NCBI RefSeq assembly: GCF_006569205.1
Contig: NZ_VIGD01000010.1
Span: 1-64,000 of the forward strand
Direction of reading: 5' to 3'
From: Ureibacillus terrenus
GTDB taxonomy: Bacteria > Bacillota > Bacilli > Bacillales_A > Planococcaceae
Length of the DNA stretch: 64,000 nucleotides
The position numbers and the translations under genes were made by a program. A model generated the notes under the pieces. The model made no database searches, was not told the origin of the DNA, and worked only from the letters and a program-made list of their open reading frames with translations. The first letter of the stretch is position 1. Each line of letters begins with the position of its first letter. Shown here piece after piece: positions 55,933 to 64,000 of this stretch.

Positions 55933-57237
55933 ATGATGAGAAATGAGGCAATTCCATTGAGAACTCATCCAGTTCAAACCACATTATTAAATTGCGGCAT
56001 AAGCAACGAGGTTCTGAATACCTATAAAGAAAGAGTCGAGAGATTTCATTTCGAATTAGAAAACTCCGATGACATGACCGGATGGATTGATTATCCATTG
56101 ATGGATCATGAACAATTATTCCGTGAAATCGAATCGCTCAAGGAAGAGATTTCCGGAAACGCAGATGTGTTTGTGGTGATCGGGATCGGAGGTTCTTTTT
56201 TAGGAGCCCGTGCAGTTCAAGAGGCTTTAACTCCTTACTTTGGTGCCCGGGAAAATGGAACCGAAGTCAAATATGTAGGCCATCATATGAGCGGCGCCTA
56301 TTTACAGCAATTGCTCCACTATTTGGATGACAAAGAGATATACATCAATGTCGTTTCAAAATCCGGTTCCACGATGGAAACGGCTTTGGCCTTCCGTGTA
56401 TTGAGGCAATACATGGAAAACCGGTACGGGGATGATGCGGCACAACGCATCATTGTCACAACCGATCCGGAAAAAAGTCCTTTAAAGAGGATTGCGGAAA
56501 AAAACGGCTATAGACATTTTGCCGTACCGCCCGATATAGGAGGCAGATATTCGGTTTTTACGCCGGTAGGGTTATTGCCGATTGCCGTGGCAGGAATCAA
56601 TATCCGATCCTTTATGGAAGGCGCAAGGAACGCCGCTCTGGAATTAAAAGAAAGCGATTTGACCCTCAATCATGCTTATCAATATGCGGTCATCAGAAAT
56701 AAACTATACAACGAAGGCTATAGTGTGGAAGTCCTCGCTTCCTTTGAACCTGCTTTAAAACAATTCCACGAGTGGTGGAAGCAGCTGTTTGGAGAAAGCG
56801 AAGGGAAAGAGGGGAGAGGCATATTCCCGACGTGTCTAACCTTTTCCACGGATTTGCATGCCATTGGCCAATTCATTCAGGAAGGAAGCCCGATCCTGTT
56901 CGAAACCCTTCTCCATTTCCAAGAAACAGAAGGGGACTATATTGTGCCGTTTGATCAGCGCAACGAAGATGGTTTAAATTACTTAGCCGGCCGCTCCTTC
57001 AATGAAATCAACGCGACATCCAAACAAGGGACGGCATTGGCCCATGCGGAAGGCGGGGTGCCGGTCATCCAGCTGGAAATGAAAAAACTGGATGAATATC
57101 ATTTGGGTTACCTGATGTATTTTTTCATGAAAGCCTGCGCCATGAGCGCCAAATTAATCGAGGTCAACCCTTTCGACCAGCCGGGAGTGGAAGCGTATAA
57201 ACGAAAAATGCTTGAGTTGTTAAAAAATCCGAAATAA
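55933..57237 (+). CDS. pgi: Glucose-6-phosphate isomerase
   Basis: Interconverts glucose 6-phosphate and fructose 6-phosphate. The 434 residues (B. subtilis 450) carry VVIGIGGSFLGARA, SKSGSTMETALAFR (phosphate loop), FTPVGLLPIAVAG, the catalytic Glu region and NPFDQPGVEAYK near the C-terminus. ATG 55933 or 55936 is used; the ribosome site (GAGGATGAAGTG) is weak. Next to gtaB it links hexose phosphate and UDP-glucose supply. Confidence 0.95.
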   Translation: MMRNEAIPLRTHPVQTTLLNCGISNEVLNTYKERVERFHFELENSDDMTGWIDYPLMDHEQLFREIESLKEEISGNADVFVVIGIGGSFLGARAVQEALTPYFGARENGTEVKYVGHHMSGAYLQQLLHYLDDKEIYINVVSKSGSTMETALAFRVLRQYMENRYGDDAAQRIIVTTDPEKSPLKRIAEKNGYRHFAVPPDIGGRYSVFTPVGLLPIAVAGINIRSFMEGARNAALELKESDLTLNHAYQYAVIRNKLYNEGYSVEVLASFEPALKQFHEWWKQLFGESEGKEGRGIFPTCLTFSTDLHAIGQFIQEGSPILFETLLHFQETEGDYIVPFDQRNEDGLNYLAGRSFNEINATSKQGTALAHAEGGVPVIQLEMKKLDEYHLGYLMYFFMKACAMSAKLIEVNPFDQPGVEAYKRKMLELLKNPK

Positions 57238-57246
57238 CATAGGGAC

Positions 57247-57708
57247 TTATTCAACATCATTTTGATTATTTTCCTTAGCCTGTTCCAATGATATTGGTCT
57301 GGCAATGCCATATAAAGCGCCAAGCACACCGCTGATGGCATGGATTAGTCCAAAAGTGTAGAGATCGAAGTAAAGCCGGCTTGTTTCTTGATTGAGTGCA
57401 AAAATCGGGCCTTTGATGGAATTTTTCATATCAATAAAAAGATATAAAAGGATGCCGATTAGGACGATTCCTCCAAAAATGCCCATGATTTTTCCAACGC
57501 TTGTTACCGTCCCGATAGCGGTCGCAAAGTAACGAAAAGTCGTTAATAAGCTTAAACATAAGAACGGGAATAGGAAAATAACGCCGATGAATCCCAGATT
57601 CCCTGTTGCCCCCTTTGGCTGTACGTTGAACAGCTGATTGACGATTAAAAAGCCGAAAAAGGAAATGGCCAAACTAATCAGCCAACTTAAGCGGATCACA
57701 TGCATCAT
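57247..57708 (-). CDS. Predicted four-TM membrane protein of unknown function
   Basis: I do not recognise it. From ATG 57708 it has 153 residues with hydrophobic segments at about 5-22, 35-55, 70-88 and 108-135, ending in an acidic, Asn-rich tail. The open frame continues to TTG 57795, but those 29 residues lack a ribosome site and look unrelated; the start is uncertain. It converges on pgi with 9 bases between the stops. Confidence 0.65.
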   Translation of the reverse strand: MMHVIRLSWLISLAISFFGFLIVNQLFNVQPKGATGNLGFIGVIFLFPFLCLSLLTTFRYFATAIGTVTSVGKIMGIFGGIVLIGILLYLFIDMKNSIKGPIFALNQETSRLYFDLYTFGLIHAISGVLGALYGIARPISLEQAKENNQNDVE

Positions 57709-57854
57709 CCATTTCTCGTTAGTATTTTTACTCCCCAATATTATATCGCATCCAGAAAATAATTCATGAATTTTATGAAAAAAGTGCAAAACCAAGGAAT
57801 TTTGGACATTTTGTAGAATGAATAATAATGAAAATCATGAAAGGGGATGCGATG

Positions 57855-58394
57855 ATGTTGACGAAAGATGATGCAGTGCTTGTTTTGATTGATATTCAAG
57901 GAAAGCTTGCGCGCATAGTGGACAAGAGTGAATTTGTAATCGGCAATATTGCCAAAATGGTGCAGGGGGCAAAAGTGTTGGGGCTTCCAATCCTATGGCT
58001 TGAACAATATCCAAAAGGATTGGGTCCGACAGTGGAAGAAATTTCGCGTCATTTGACAGAGGAGCGGCCGATCGAAAAGATTACATTCAGCGCTTATGAT
58101 ACGCCCGAGTTTGTGAAGGCACTCGAAGCAACAGGAAGAAAAAAAGTATTAATTGCCGGGATCGAAACCCATATTTGCGTCTACCAGACGGCTGTCCACT
58201 TGCTTCAAAATGGTTATGAAGTGGAAGTGTTGGCGGATTGTGTTTCTTCCCGGACAGCCTTGAACAGGGAAATCGGATTGGAAAAGATGAAGCAATGCGG
58301 CGCAAAATTGACAAGCGTCGAAATGGCGCTGTTTGAAATGCAGCAAATCGCCCGTGGAGACGAATTTAAAGCTATCAGCAAAATTGTCAAATAA
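57855..58394 (+). CDS. Isochorismatase-family cysteine hydrolase
   Basis: A 179-residue Rossmann-like hydrolase. The catalytic triad is visible: Asp in LVLIDIQGK (about residue 13), Lys in IEKITFSAYD (about 75) and Cys in GIETHICVYQTA (about 107) with the cis-peptide before it. Substrate unknown; members act on isochorismate, nicotinamide or other amides, and this one lacks additional domains. The start is ATG 57855 (eight bases after AAGGGG), or ATG 57852. Confidence 0.85.
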   Translation: MLTKDDAVLVLIDIQGKLARIVDKSEFVIGNIAKMVQGAKVLGLPILWLEQYPKGLGPTVEEISRHLTEERPIEKITFSAYDTPEFVKALEATGRKKVLIAGIETHICVYQTAVHLLQNGYEVEVLADCVSSRTALNREIGLEKMKQCGAKLTSVEMALFEMQQIARGDEFKAISKIVK

Positions 58395-58409
58395 AAAAGG
58401 ATATGAAAA

Positions 58410-58442
58410 AAAATTATCATCCACTCAGGATGATAATTTTTT
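58410..58442. terminator. Terminator after the isochorismatase-family gene
   Basis: A 13-bp stem (58410-58422 with 58428-58440, AAATTATCATCC core) and a T-run; the A-rich left flank could also serve the small minus-strand gene at 58494. Confidence 0.9.
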
Positions 58443-58493
58443 TGTTTTTTTCTCAGAAGCTGCGAAACGGTTGCAGATACGGTTTTTCAGTTG

Positions 58494-58673
58494 TTATTCT
58501 TTTTCAAAAAATTGATCATGTCTTTCGCGAATGGACGGATTTTCTTTCTTTTTAGGAATATGAAATTCTTCCTCCATTCCAAACTCTTCCATATTTCTGA
58601 CACCCGCCCGATCTTTTCCTTTTACGATATTGAATAAGGTTTTATGGTTTTCCAAATCCATCCGATGATCCAT
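58494..58673 (-). CDS. Small acidic/charged 59-residue protein, probably forespore-expressed
   Basis: An unrecognised 59-codon gene: ATG 58673-58671, eight bases after AAAGGAG, stop at 58496-58494. The product starts MDHRMDLENHKTLFNIVKG and ends RERHDQFFEKE; it is hydrophilic with 29 charged or His residues and has no Cys, Trp or membrane segment. A sigma-G-like promoter stands 22 bases before the start. Size, charge and promoter suggest a spore-associated small protein; that is inference. It resembles no SASP I know. Confidence 0.7.
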   Translation of the reverse strand: MDHRMDLENHKTLFNIVKGKDRAGVRNMEEFGMEEEFHIPKKKENPSIRERHDQFFEKE

Positions 58674-58694
58674 GCCGGTCGCTCCTTTCGTGCT

Positions 58695-58723
58695 TAATAT
58701 GGAGAAATTGCGGTAGGTTATAC
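58695..58723 (-). promoter_or_regulatory. Sigma-G-like promoter of the 59-residue gene
   Basis: On the minus strand GTATA (58723-58719), 17-bp spacer and CATATTA (58701-58695) match GHATR-N17/18-CATWHTA at every position, with the same spacer as at sspI. Confidence 0.55.
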
Positions 58724-58957
58724 ATAGAAAAAATTGGAGATGATGAAGGGGAAGGTTTTATATAGCGGCGATTTAAAGCGCCGTGCATGTTCCGATTCGG
58801 ATAAGGAGAGAAGCGGATGGCCGATTAATTTGGCTAATCATAAACCATAATTATTTTTAATGATAAAAATTGTCATTTATTATGAATAACTGATAGAATC
58901 CAACAATATATTCTATGAATGAAAAGGATATTATGTAGGATTTGGGAGGAAGGAACA

Positions 58958-59170
58958 TTGTCAATCAACAAAGGGCAATTAATAGAGTTGATCGAAAATT
59001 TACCGACATCTGCGCATATTACGACTTACTACTATTTGAAAAATTTAACGAAAAGAAATGATGTTTTTGATGAAATAGATTTTGAAGATTATTCTTTTAT
59101 CATGGATCAAAAGAAAAAAGAAGATTCTTTTTGGGTAGATGCGTTTATGGAGTATCATTTAAATTCCTAG
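58958..59170 (+). CDS. Hypothetical 70-residue protein
   Basis: Not recognised. From TTG 58958, eight bases after GGGAGG, it encodes a soluble, acidic protein rich in Tyr, Asp and Lys (LIELIENLPTSAHITTYYYL near the N-terminus), probably helical. The frame is open upstream to 58919, but that includes the ribosome site. The 284 bases before it (58674-58957) hold the promoter of the divergent 59-residue gene and otherwise AT-rich DNA in which I see nothing. No neighbour suggests a function. Confidence 0.6.
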   Translation: MSINKGQLIELIENLPTSAHITTYYYLKNLTKRNDVFDEIDFEDYSFIMDQKKKEDSFWVDAFMEYHLNS

Positions 59171-59354
59171 CAATAAAGGATTGTTGAAAAAAAAAGAATA
59201 GGAAGTAGATGAAATATCCTAGTAATTTATTCCTATTACAAAAAGTTTTCAAAAATTTTACGGGGCTCATTTATGTGAAACTAGTAACAATAAAGGTTTA
59301 TAAGATTTAATATTACAAAGTAACAAAACTGAAAAAATCCTTCCATAAATTTTG

Positions 59355-59389
59355 TGATGAATTCATCATCAAAACCCGGTATGATGAAT
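59355..59389 (+). promoter_or_regulatory. Dyad symmetry upstream of the LysM-CAP gene
   Basis: A 14-bp perfect palindrome TGATGAATTCATCA (59355-59368) is followed by a second inverted copy, so that TTCATCAT (59362-59369) faces ATGATGAA (59381-59388). A possible -10, TATGAT (59380-59385), lies inside the second half. This suggests repressor control of the gene at 59418. Confidence 0.45.
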
Positions 59390-59417
59390 TTGCACAAAAC
59401 AATGGAAGGGTGATTGA

Positions 59418-60026
59418 ATGTTCAAGAAATTGAAAAAAGGTGCAGGCGCACTTGTGTTATCAATTGGATTATTATTGCCAGCAACCGTTTTTGCTGCTGA
59501 AACATATACCGTTGTAAAAGGCGATACGCTTTGGAAAATTGCGGTGAAGACCCAAACGAGTGTGCAGGAATTAATCAATGCGAATCCGCAATTGCAAAAC
59601 CCGAATTTAATATACCCGGGTCAAAAAATTAATATACCGGAAAAAGAAGGACATGCTTATGAGCAGGAAGTCATCAGACTTGTCAATGTCGAGCGCGCCA
59701 AAGCCGGATTGCCGGCGCTGCAATATGATTGGGAATTGGCGAGGGTTGCAAAACATAAATCACAGGATATGCATGACAAGAAATATTTCAGCCATACAAG
59801 CCCGACTTACGGCTCACCGTTTGATATGATGAAAAGCTATGGAATCAAATATCGTTCGGCCGGGGAAAACATTGCCATGGGCCAATCCACGCCGCAACAA
59901 GTTGTGAATGCATGGATGAACAGCTCCGGCCACCGCGCCAATATCTTGAACAAAAACTTCACGCACATCGGAGTCGGTTATGTGAAAGACGGCCACTATT
60001 GGACGCAAATGTTCATTCAAAAATAA
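59418..60026 (+). CDS. Secreted LysM and CAP (SCP-like) domain protein
   Basis: A 202-residue exported protein. Signal peptide 1-26 (KKLKK basic, hydrophobic LVLSIGLLLP, cleavage after VFA-A). The LysM domain (about 29-72, YTVVKGDTLWKIAVKT..PGQKINIP) binds peptidoglycan. The CAP domain (about 80-200) has LVNVERAKAGLPAL, HKSQDMHDKKYFSHTSP, GENIAMG and SSGHRANILN, with the two conserved His and Glu. This is the architecture of the YkwD/SafA-like proteins of Bacillales, some of them spore-coat or germination-linked. ATG follows GGAAGGGTG. Confidence 0.88.
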   Translation: MFKKLKKGAGALVLSIGLLLPATVFAAETYTVVKGDTLWKIAVKTQTSVQELINANPQLQNPNLIYPGQKINIPEKEGHAYEQEVIRLVNVERAKAGLPALQYDWELARVAKHKSQDMHDKKYFSHTSPTYGSPFDMMKSYGIKYRSAGENIAMGQSTPQQVVNAWMNSSGHRANILNKNFTHIGVGYVKDGHYWTQMFIQK

Positions 60027-60046
60027 ACAATTGACACTATTAAAAT

Positions 60047-60094
60047 AAAAGTCTGTCCGGAAAATGAAAAATTCACTTTCCGGACAGACTTTTT
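60047..60094 (+). terminator. Terminator of the LysM-CAP gene
   Basis: A 17-bp perfect stem (60047-60063 with 60077-60093, AAGTCTGTCCGGAAA core) and T-run. Confidence 0.94.
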
Positions 60095-60219
60095 CTTTAT
60101 TCATCTTTTGCGCCAAAAATAAGATTCTAATATAATTTTTCATGGTAGAAATTTTTTGTTGTTCATAAAATTAAGGAATATGAAAAATGGTCGACGTCCC
60201 GATCGGCCATTTTTTATAG

Positions 60220-61158
60220 TTATGCTTGCATGTTTCTGCATATTTTTTTCGCTTTTTCCGTATTCGAAAAATGCCATTTGGATATGGAGCGGAGGGTTTC
60301 TTCCCCGTGACGGGTTAAAATTTTGGCTGCCATCTCGTCCACGAGCAGGCCGGCTCCCTTTTGAAGGGGAAGCCCAACCATCGAAGACAGGCGGTCCATT
60401 TCGCGCAAAAAGGCATAGCGGGCAATGATGGAAGCAGCCGCAACAGCAACGTGGAGCTGTTCCGCTTTCGTCGAAAAAAGGACATTTTCCCGAATCACAT
60501 CTTTTTCGTTCTGAAGATAGCCATAGTATGTTTCACGTTCCACAAATTGATCGATTAAGATGTAATCCGGTTCGGCAGGAGAAATTTTTTCAAGCACATG
60601 TTTGATCGCCTGATTGTGTAAAAGTGCTTTCATTTTCCCTTGATTGTAGCCTTGGCTGTGCAGGGCATTATATTTTTCGTTGCGCAAGATTAGCAGGCTA
60701 TGGGCGCATGAGGCGATAATATCCGGTGCGATTTCCCGGACCGCCTGATCGCTCAGTTGTTTTGAATCTTTTACCCCCATTTCTGTTATGCGCCCGATTT
60801 GATCTTTTGGCACAAAGACGGCGGCGACAGTAATGGGGCCGAAATAATCGCCGGTTCCGGTTTCATCCGAACCGATGACGGACAATGTTGAAAAGTTTTC
60901 AGGCAATGTGTCGCCTTTTAAAACCATCGATGTTTGCGTACCCGGTCTCTGTCTTGTCCCGCCAAAGCGGCGCGCTTCCCGCTCTGCCCCTGCCCCTTGA
61001 AACATGACTTTTCCGGTGCGGTAAATGGTGACGGTTACATCCGGAAGTTTCGCGGAAAATACAACACCCGGCGCATTCCGTTCCACTTTATTTTCTATAT
61101 ATGCAGCTTCCACCTCACGGCATTGTTCGGGGGACAAATGCAATACGATATTTGTCAT
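60220..61158 (-). CDS. rnhC: Ribonuclease HIII
   Basis: Degrades RNA in RNA-DNA hybrids. The 312 residues have the N-terminal TBP-like substrate domain (1-85) typical of HIII and the catalytic domain with GSDETGTGDYFGP (Asp, Glu and Gly motif), KDSKQLSD and DQF. The ATG follows an AAAGGATC ribosome site. It is divergent from zapA, as in B. subtilis; the 196 bases between (61159-61354) carry no regulatory element I can name with confidence. Confidence 0.95.
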   Translation of the reverse strand: MTNIVLHLSPEQCREVEAAYIENKVERNAPGVVFSAKLPDVTVTIYRTGKVMFQGAGAEREARRFGGTRQRPGTQTSMVLKGDTLPENFSTLSVIGSDETGTGDYFGPITVAAVFVPKDQIGRITEMGVKDSKQLSDQAVREIAPDIIASCAHSLLILRNEKYNALHSQGYNQGKMKALLHNQAIKHVLEKISPAEPDYILIDQFVERETYYGYLQNEKDVIRENVLFSTKAEQLHVAVAAASIIARYAFLREMDRLSSMVGLPLQKGAGLLVDEMAAKILTRHGEETLRSISKWHFSNTEKAKKICRNMQA

Positions 61159-61354
61159 AGATAGATCCTTTCTTTTTTTGGGAATTTAATTTGATTTTAT
61201 CAAAAAAACGTCAACATGATAAACTCATCCAAGTCCCGGTTGTATGATAAGCAACAAAGATGTTATGATTTATTTATTGATTCTGGAAACTTTTTTATTT
61301 ACATACGATTGCAAGACCAGTTTCTCGAATGTCAGCTTTTTAGGGGGTGTCATC

Positions 61355-61615
61355 TTGGCTGAACAGGAAAAAAATAAAATAGAAGTCAAAATTTATGGGT
61401 CCACCTATAAACTGGTAGGTCCCGAATCCATCGGCCACTTGCGGCTGGTCGCTTCCATAGTGGATGATAAAATGCGGGAAATCAAAGCTCATAACCAATC
61501 CCTTGATACGACGCAATTAGCAGTCCTGACAGCGGTGAATACGGTCCATGAATTATTAAAGCTGAAAGAAGAAGTAGAGAGATTGGAAGAAGAATTGAAA
61601 AAATTGAAGGGTTGA
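61355..61615 (+). CDS. zapA: Cell division protein ZapA
   Basis: FtsZ-ring-associated protein that bundles FtsZ protofilaments. The 86 residues have an N-terminal strand domain ([18 protein letters not shown]) and a C-terminal coiled coil (about 50-86, Leu/Glu/Lys repeats). The start is TTG 61355, six bases after AGGGGGTG; the frame upstream to 61244 is unrelated. cvpA begins 5 bases after the stop. Confidence 0.92.
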   Translation: MAEQEKNKIEVKIYGSTYKLVGPESIGHLRLVASIVDDKMREIKAHNQSLDTTQLAVLTAVNTVHELLKLKEEVERLEEELKKLKG

Positions 61616-61620
61616 ACTGC

Positions 61621-62166
61621 ATGTTGGATATTATTTTGATTGTTATTTTTGCCATTAGCTTGTTGATCGGAATAAAACGCGGTTTTATCTTGCAGGCCAT
61701 TAACCTTGTCGGTTTTTTTGTGGCATTGATTGTGGCTTTTATTTATTATAAACCTCTCGCGGAAAAGTTTATGTTATGGATTCCTTATCCGGGGCTGGAA
61801 CCGGATTCTTCTCTTACGCTGATGCTTGATGCATTGGATGTGGACCGGACTTTTTACCGCATTATCGCTTTTGCGGTCATTTTCTTTGTAGTAAAGCTTG
61901 CGATGCAAATTGTGGCTTCGGCATTTGATTTTTTAACATTTTTGCCTGTTTTGAAGTCTTTTAACCGCTTGTTGGGTGGATTGCTGTGCTTTGTGGAATT
62001 TTATTTCATTCTTTTCATTCTGCTATATGTGATGGCACTTTTGCCGATTGATACCGTTCAGGAATATATGGGAAGCTCCATTGTGGCCAATCTGATGCTC
62101 GAGCATACGCCGGTTGTGACCCAATTGTTCCAAAAGCTGTGGTACATTTATCTGGAAAATCAATAA
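61621..62166 (+). CDS. cvpA: CvpA-family membrane protein
   Basis: A 181-residue protein with four predicted membrane segments (about 3-20, 25-43, 77-97 and 115-140). N-terminal LDIILIVIFAISLLIGIKRGF is the CvpA hallmark. The family is named after colicin V production in E. coli; in Bacillales the role is unclear (YshB). ATG 61621, nine bases after AAGGG. Confidence 0.85.
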   Translation: MLDIILIVIFAISLLIGIKRGFILQAINLVGFFVALIVAFIYYKPLAEKFMLWIPYPGLEPDSSLTLMLDALDVDRTFYRIIAFAVIFFVVKLAMQIVASAFDFLTFLPVLKSFNRLLGGLLCFVEFYFILFILLYVMALLPIDTVQEYMGSSIVANLMLEHTPVVTQLFQKLWYIYLENQ

Positions 62167-62180
62167 GCAAATAAGGGTTC

Positions 62181-62217
62181 AAAAGTATCTTCCGGGCTGC
62201 GATGGAGATACTTTTTT
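62181..62217 (+). terminator. Terminator between cvpA and polX
   Basis: AAAAGTATCT (62181-62190) pairs with AGATACTTTT (62206-62215) and more Ts follow. Confidence 0.85.
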
Positions 62218-62250
62218 GCAGTTTAATAAAGCAATAAAGGTGGGAAACTG

Positions 62251-63960
62251 TTGAATAAAAAAACCGTTGTTCGTACATTGGAAAAGATCGCGTTGTATTT
62301 GGAACTGAAAGGGGAAAACCCGTTCAAAGTATCGGCCTTCCGAAAAGCGGCGAATGCATTGGAACTGGATGAGCGGAGCCTTGATGAGATTGACGATTAT
62401 ACGAAAATCAAAGGGATCGGAAAGGGTACGGGGGCGGTCATCGAAGAATTAATCCGGACAGGCGAATCACAGCAATTAAAGGAATTGGAACAACAAGTGC
62501 CGAAAGGATTGATTCCCCTTTTGAAAATACCGGGGCTTGGCGGAAAAAAGCTGGCAAAGCTGTATCATGAACTGGGTGTGGATAGCGCTGAATCTTTAAG
62601 GGAAGCGTGTGAATCAAAGAAAATCCGATCGCTTCCGGGATTTGGGCCGAAAACGGAAGAAAAAATTTTAAAAGAGCTGGAACGTTTCGGGGAGAAAAAA
62701 GAACGGCTCCCCATCTGGTATCTTGAATCGGTTGTGCAAGAAATCGAAACCCTTCTTTCATCCATTCAGGAGATTGAACGCTTTTCTGTTGCAGGGAGCT
62801 TTCGCAGGGTCAACGAAACGAGCAAAGATCTGGATTTCGTGATTGCGACGAAGCATCCTGAAATCGTAAAGGAACAGTTGTTAAACCGACTGGCCGTCAA
62901 AGAAATTGCCGGCAGCGGGGAGACGAAAGTTTCGGTTGTGCTTGATTTGGACGAGCTTGTCAGCGTCGATTTCCGCCTGGTGTCGAATAATGAATATATT
63001 ACGGCCCTCCATCACTTTACCGGTTCCAAGGAGCACAATGTCCGTATGCGGCAGTTGGCGAAGGAACAGGGCAAAAAGATCAGCGAATATGGAGTGGAGC
63101 AAGCGGATGGGCAAGTGATGACTTTCCAATCGGAAGAAGATTTTTTTGCCCATTTCGGCCTTCCTTATATTCCGCCGGCAGTACGGGAAACGGGGCAGGA
63201 ACTGGACCGGTTGGATGAACTGGACCGGCTGGTTGCAATCGAAGATATCAAAGCGGATTTACATATGCATACGACTTTTTCCGACGGCGCCCATTCCGTG
63301 CAGGAAATGGGGGAAGCTTTAATCGGGAGAGGATATCAATTCGGAGCCATCACAGACCATTCGCAATCTTTGAAAGTGGCCAATGGATTGACACCCGAAA
63401 GGCTTAAAAAGCAGCGGGCAGAAATTGAAGCTTTTAATGAATCCCATCCAGGATTCACACTGTTTGCAGGAACGGAAATGGACATTTTGCCGGATGGCTC
63501 CCTTGATTATGACGACGATGTATTGAAAGAATTGGATTTTGTCATTGCTTCGATCCACACAAGCTTTTCGCAGCCGCAGGAAAAAATCATGGAACGTTTA
63601 TTCAATGCTATTACAAACCCTCATGTTCACATGATCGCGCATCCAACGGGGCGCATCATCAGCCAGCGGGAAGGCTATCATCCGGATGTGGAACAATTGA
63701 TTTATTGGGCCAAAGAGTACGGAAAAATTTTGGAGTTAAATGCGAGCCCCTACCGGCTTGATTTATGTGTGGAACATTTAAAACTGGCAATGGAACTTGG
63801 AGTGCCGATTGCGATCAATACCGATGCCCACGCCATTGAACAGCTTGATTATATGGCAATCGGAACAATGTATGCCCAAAAAGCGTGGCTGAAAAAAGAG
63901 CTGGTTGTCAATACATGGAGCGTGGAACAATTTAAGGAATTCATCCGGAAAAATAAATAA
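62251..63960 (+). CDS. polX: DNA polymerase/3'-5' exonuclease PolX
   Basis: Family X repair polymerase of 569 residues. It contains helix-hairpin-helix units (about 50-130, KIPGLGGKKLAKLY; SLPGFGPKTEEK), nucleotidyltransferase core with GSFRR and the Asp pair in KDLDFVIAT, and third Asp in SVDFRLV. The C-terminal PHP domain (about 330-569) keeps DLHMHTTFSDG, DHS, IHTSF, AHPTGR and NTDAHA, a full metal set supporting 3'-5' exonuclease and AP-endonuclease activity. The start is TTG 62251 after AAAGGTGGG. Confidence 0.95.
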   Translation: MNKKTVVRTLEKIALYLELKGENPFKVSAFRKAANALELDERSLDEIDDYTKIKGIGKGTGAVIEELIRTGESQQLKELEQQVPKGLIPLLKIPGLGGKKLAKLYHELGVDSAESLREACESKKIRSLPGFGPKTEEKILKELERFGEKKERLPIWYLESVVQEIETLLSSIQEIERFSVAGSFRRVNETSKDLDFVIATKHPEIVKEQLLNRLAVKEIAGSGETKVSVVLDLDELVSVDFRLVSNNEYITALHHFTGSKEHNVRMRQLAKEQGKKISEYGVEQADGQVMTFQSEEDFFAHFGLPYIPPAVRETGQELDRLDELDRLVAIEDIKADLHMHTTFSDGAHSVQEMGEALIGRGYQFGAITDHSQSLKVANGLTPERLKKQRAEIEAFNESHPGFTLFAGTEMDILPDGSLDYDDDVLKELDFVIASIHTSFSQPQEKIMERLFNAITNPHVHMIAHPTGRIISQREGYHPDVEQLIYWAKEYGKILELNASPYRLDLCVEHLKLAMELGVPIAINTDAHAIEQLDYMAIGTMYAQKAWLKKELVVNTWSVEQFKEFIRKNK

Positions 63961-63989
63961 TCATACGCATACAGACAGGAGTGTTCAGA

Positions 63990-64000
63990 GTGATTGCTGA
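63990..64000 (+). CDS. mutS2: First codons of the next gene, probably mutS2
   Basis: GTG 63990 stands nine bases after CAGGAG and opens Met-Ile-Ala before the window ends. In Bacillales mutS2 follows polX. Too little sequence to prove it. Confidence 0.4.

Overview
The window is a stretch of chromosome from a low-to-moderate-GC, endospore-forming Bacillota of the order Bacillales. Gene order tracks the Bacillus subtilis chromosome closely: ytkL-ytoI-ytpI-nrnA-dnaE-accDA-pfkA-pyk-fxsA-ytvI-citZ-icd-phoPR-polA-mutM-coaE-gapB-nrdR-dnaB-dnaI-thrS-infC-rpmI-rplT-ysdABC, then sspI, nadBCA/nifS, ysgA-pheST and rnhC-zapA-cvpA-polX-(mutS2). The spore protein gene sspI, T-box leaders, an L20 leader and AGGAGG-type ribosome binding sites agree with this. 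Extra genes (hflK-hflC between phoR and polA, a FadR-like regulator in front of accDA, a short DnaE) suggest a Planococcaceae-type relative such as Ureibacillus or Lysinibacillus rather than Bacillus itself; this is inferred from gene content, not tested. I see no tRNA, rRNA, CRISPR, phage or intact insertion sequence.

Region by region. 1-4.4 kb is the only accessory-looking part: a repeat protein of the homing-endonuclease-associated type, alanine dehydrogenase, and a wrecked branched-chain amino acid ABC transporter (start of livK joined to the end of livM by a deletion, with a further nonsense codon) followed by livG and livF that are still open. 4.4-12.3 kb: an M24 peptidase, YtkL, the multi-domain YtoI, YtpI, nanoRNase NrnA and DnaE. 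12.3-18 kb: an autoregulated-looking FadR-type regulator with accD-accA, then pfkA-pyk. 18-25 kb: FxsA, YtvI, citrate synthase, isocitrate dehydrogenase (no mdh follows), a MaoC-like protein and PhoPR. 25-32 kb: hflK-hflC behind an ECF sigma-W-like promoter, polA, a MutM-type glycosylase and coaE. 32-44 kb: gapB, nrdR-dnaB-dnaI, thrS with T-box, infC-rpmI-rplT with L20 leader, YsdA/B, dUTPase, an M42 aminopeptidase and argF. 44-64 kb: a MarR regulator, sspI, the NAD genes, ysgA, pheST with T-box, gtaB-pgi, several small or unknown genes, a LysM-CAP protein, rnhC, zapA, cvpA, polX and the first bases of probable mutS2.

How it works together. The core is housekeeping: fatty-acid initiation (AccDA), lower glycolysis and TCA entry (PfkA, Pyk, CitZ, Icd), gluconeogenic GapB, replication initiation and repair (DnaB, DnaI, DnaE, PolA, PolX, MutM, RnhC), translation (ThrRS, PheRS, IF3, L35, L20) and NAD synthesis. 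Regulation is unusually readable in the sequence: a 23-bp FadR-type operator over the gntR-accDA start site, two cre-like sites at citZ, two sigma-W-type promoters (hflKC and ysdB), two sigma-G-like promoters (sspI and an unannotated 59-residue gene), ArgR-like boxes at argF, and two IF3-sensitive start codons (ATT for infC, ATC for dnaI). I found no single dramatic new system. The best leads are the sigma-W-type control of HflKC, the ATC start of dnaI, the FadR-like feedback circuit on acetyl-CoA carboxylase, and the forespore-type 59-residue gene.
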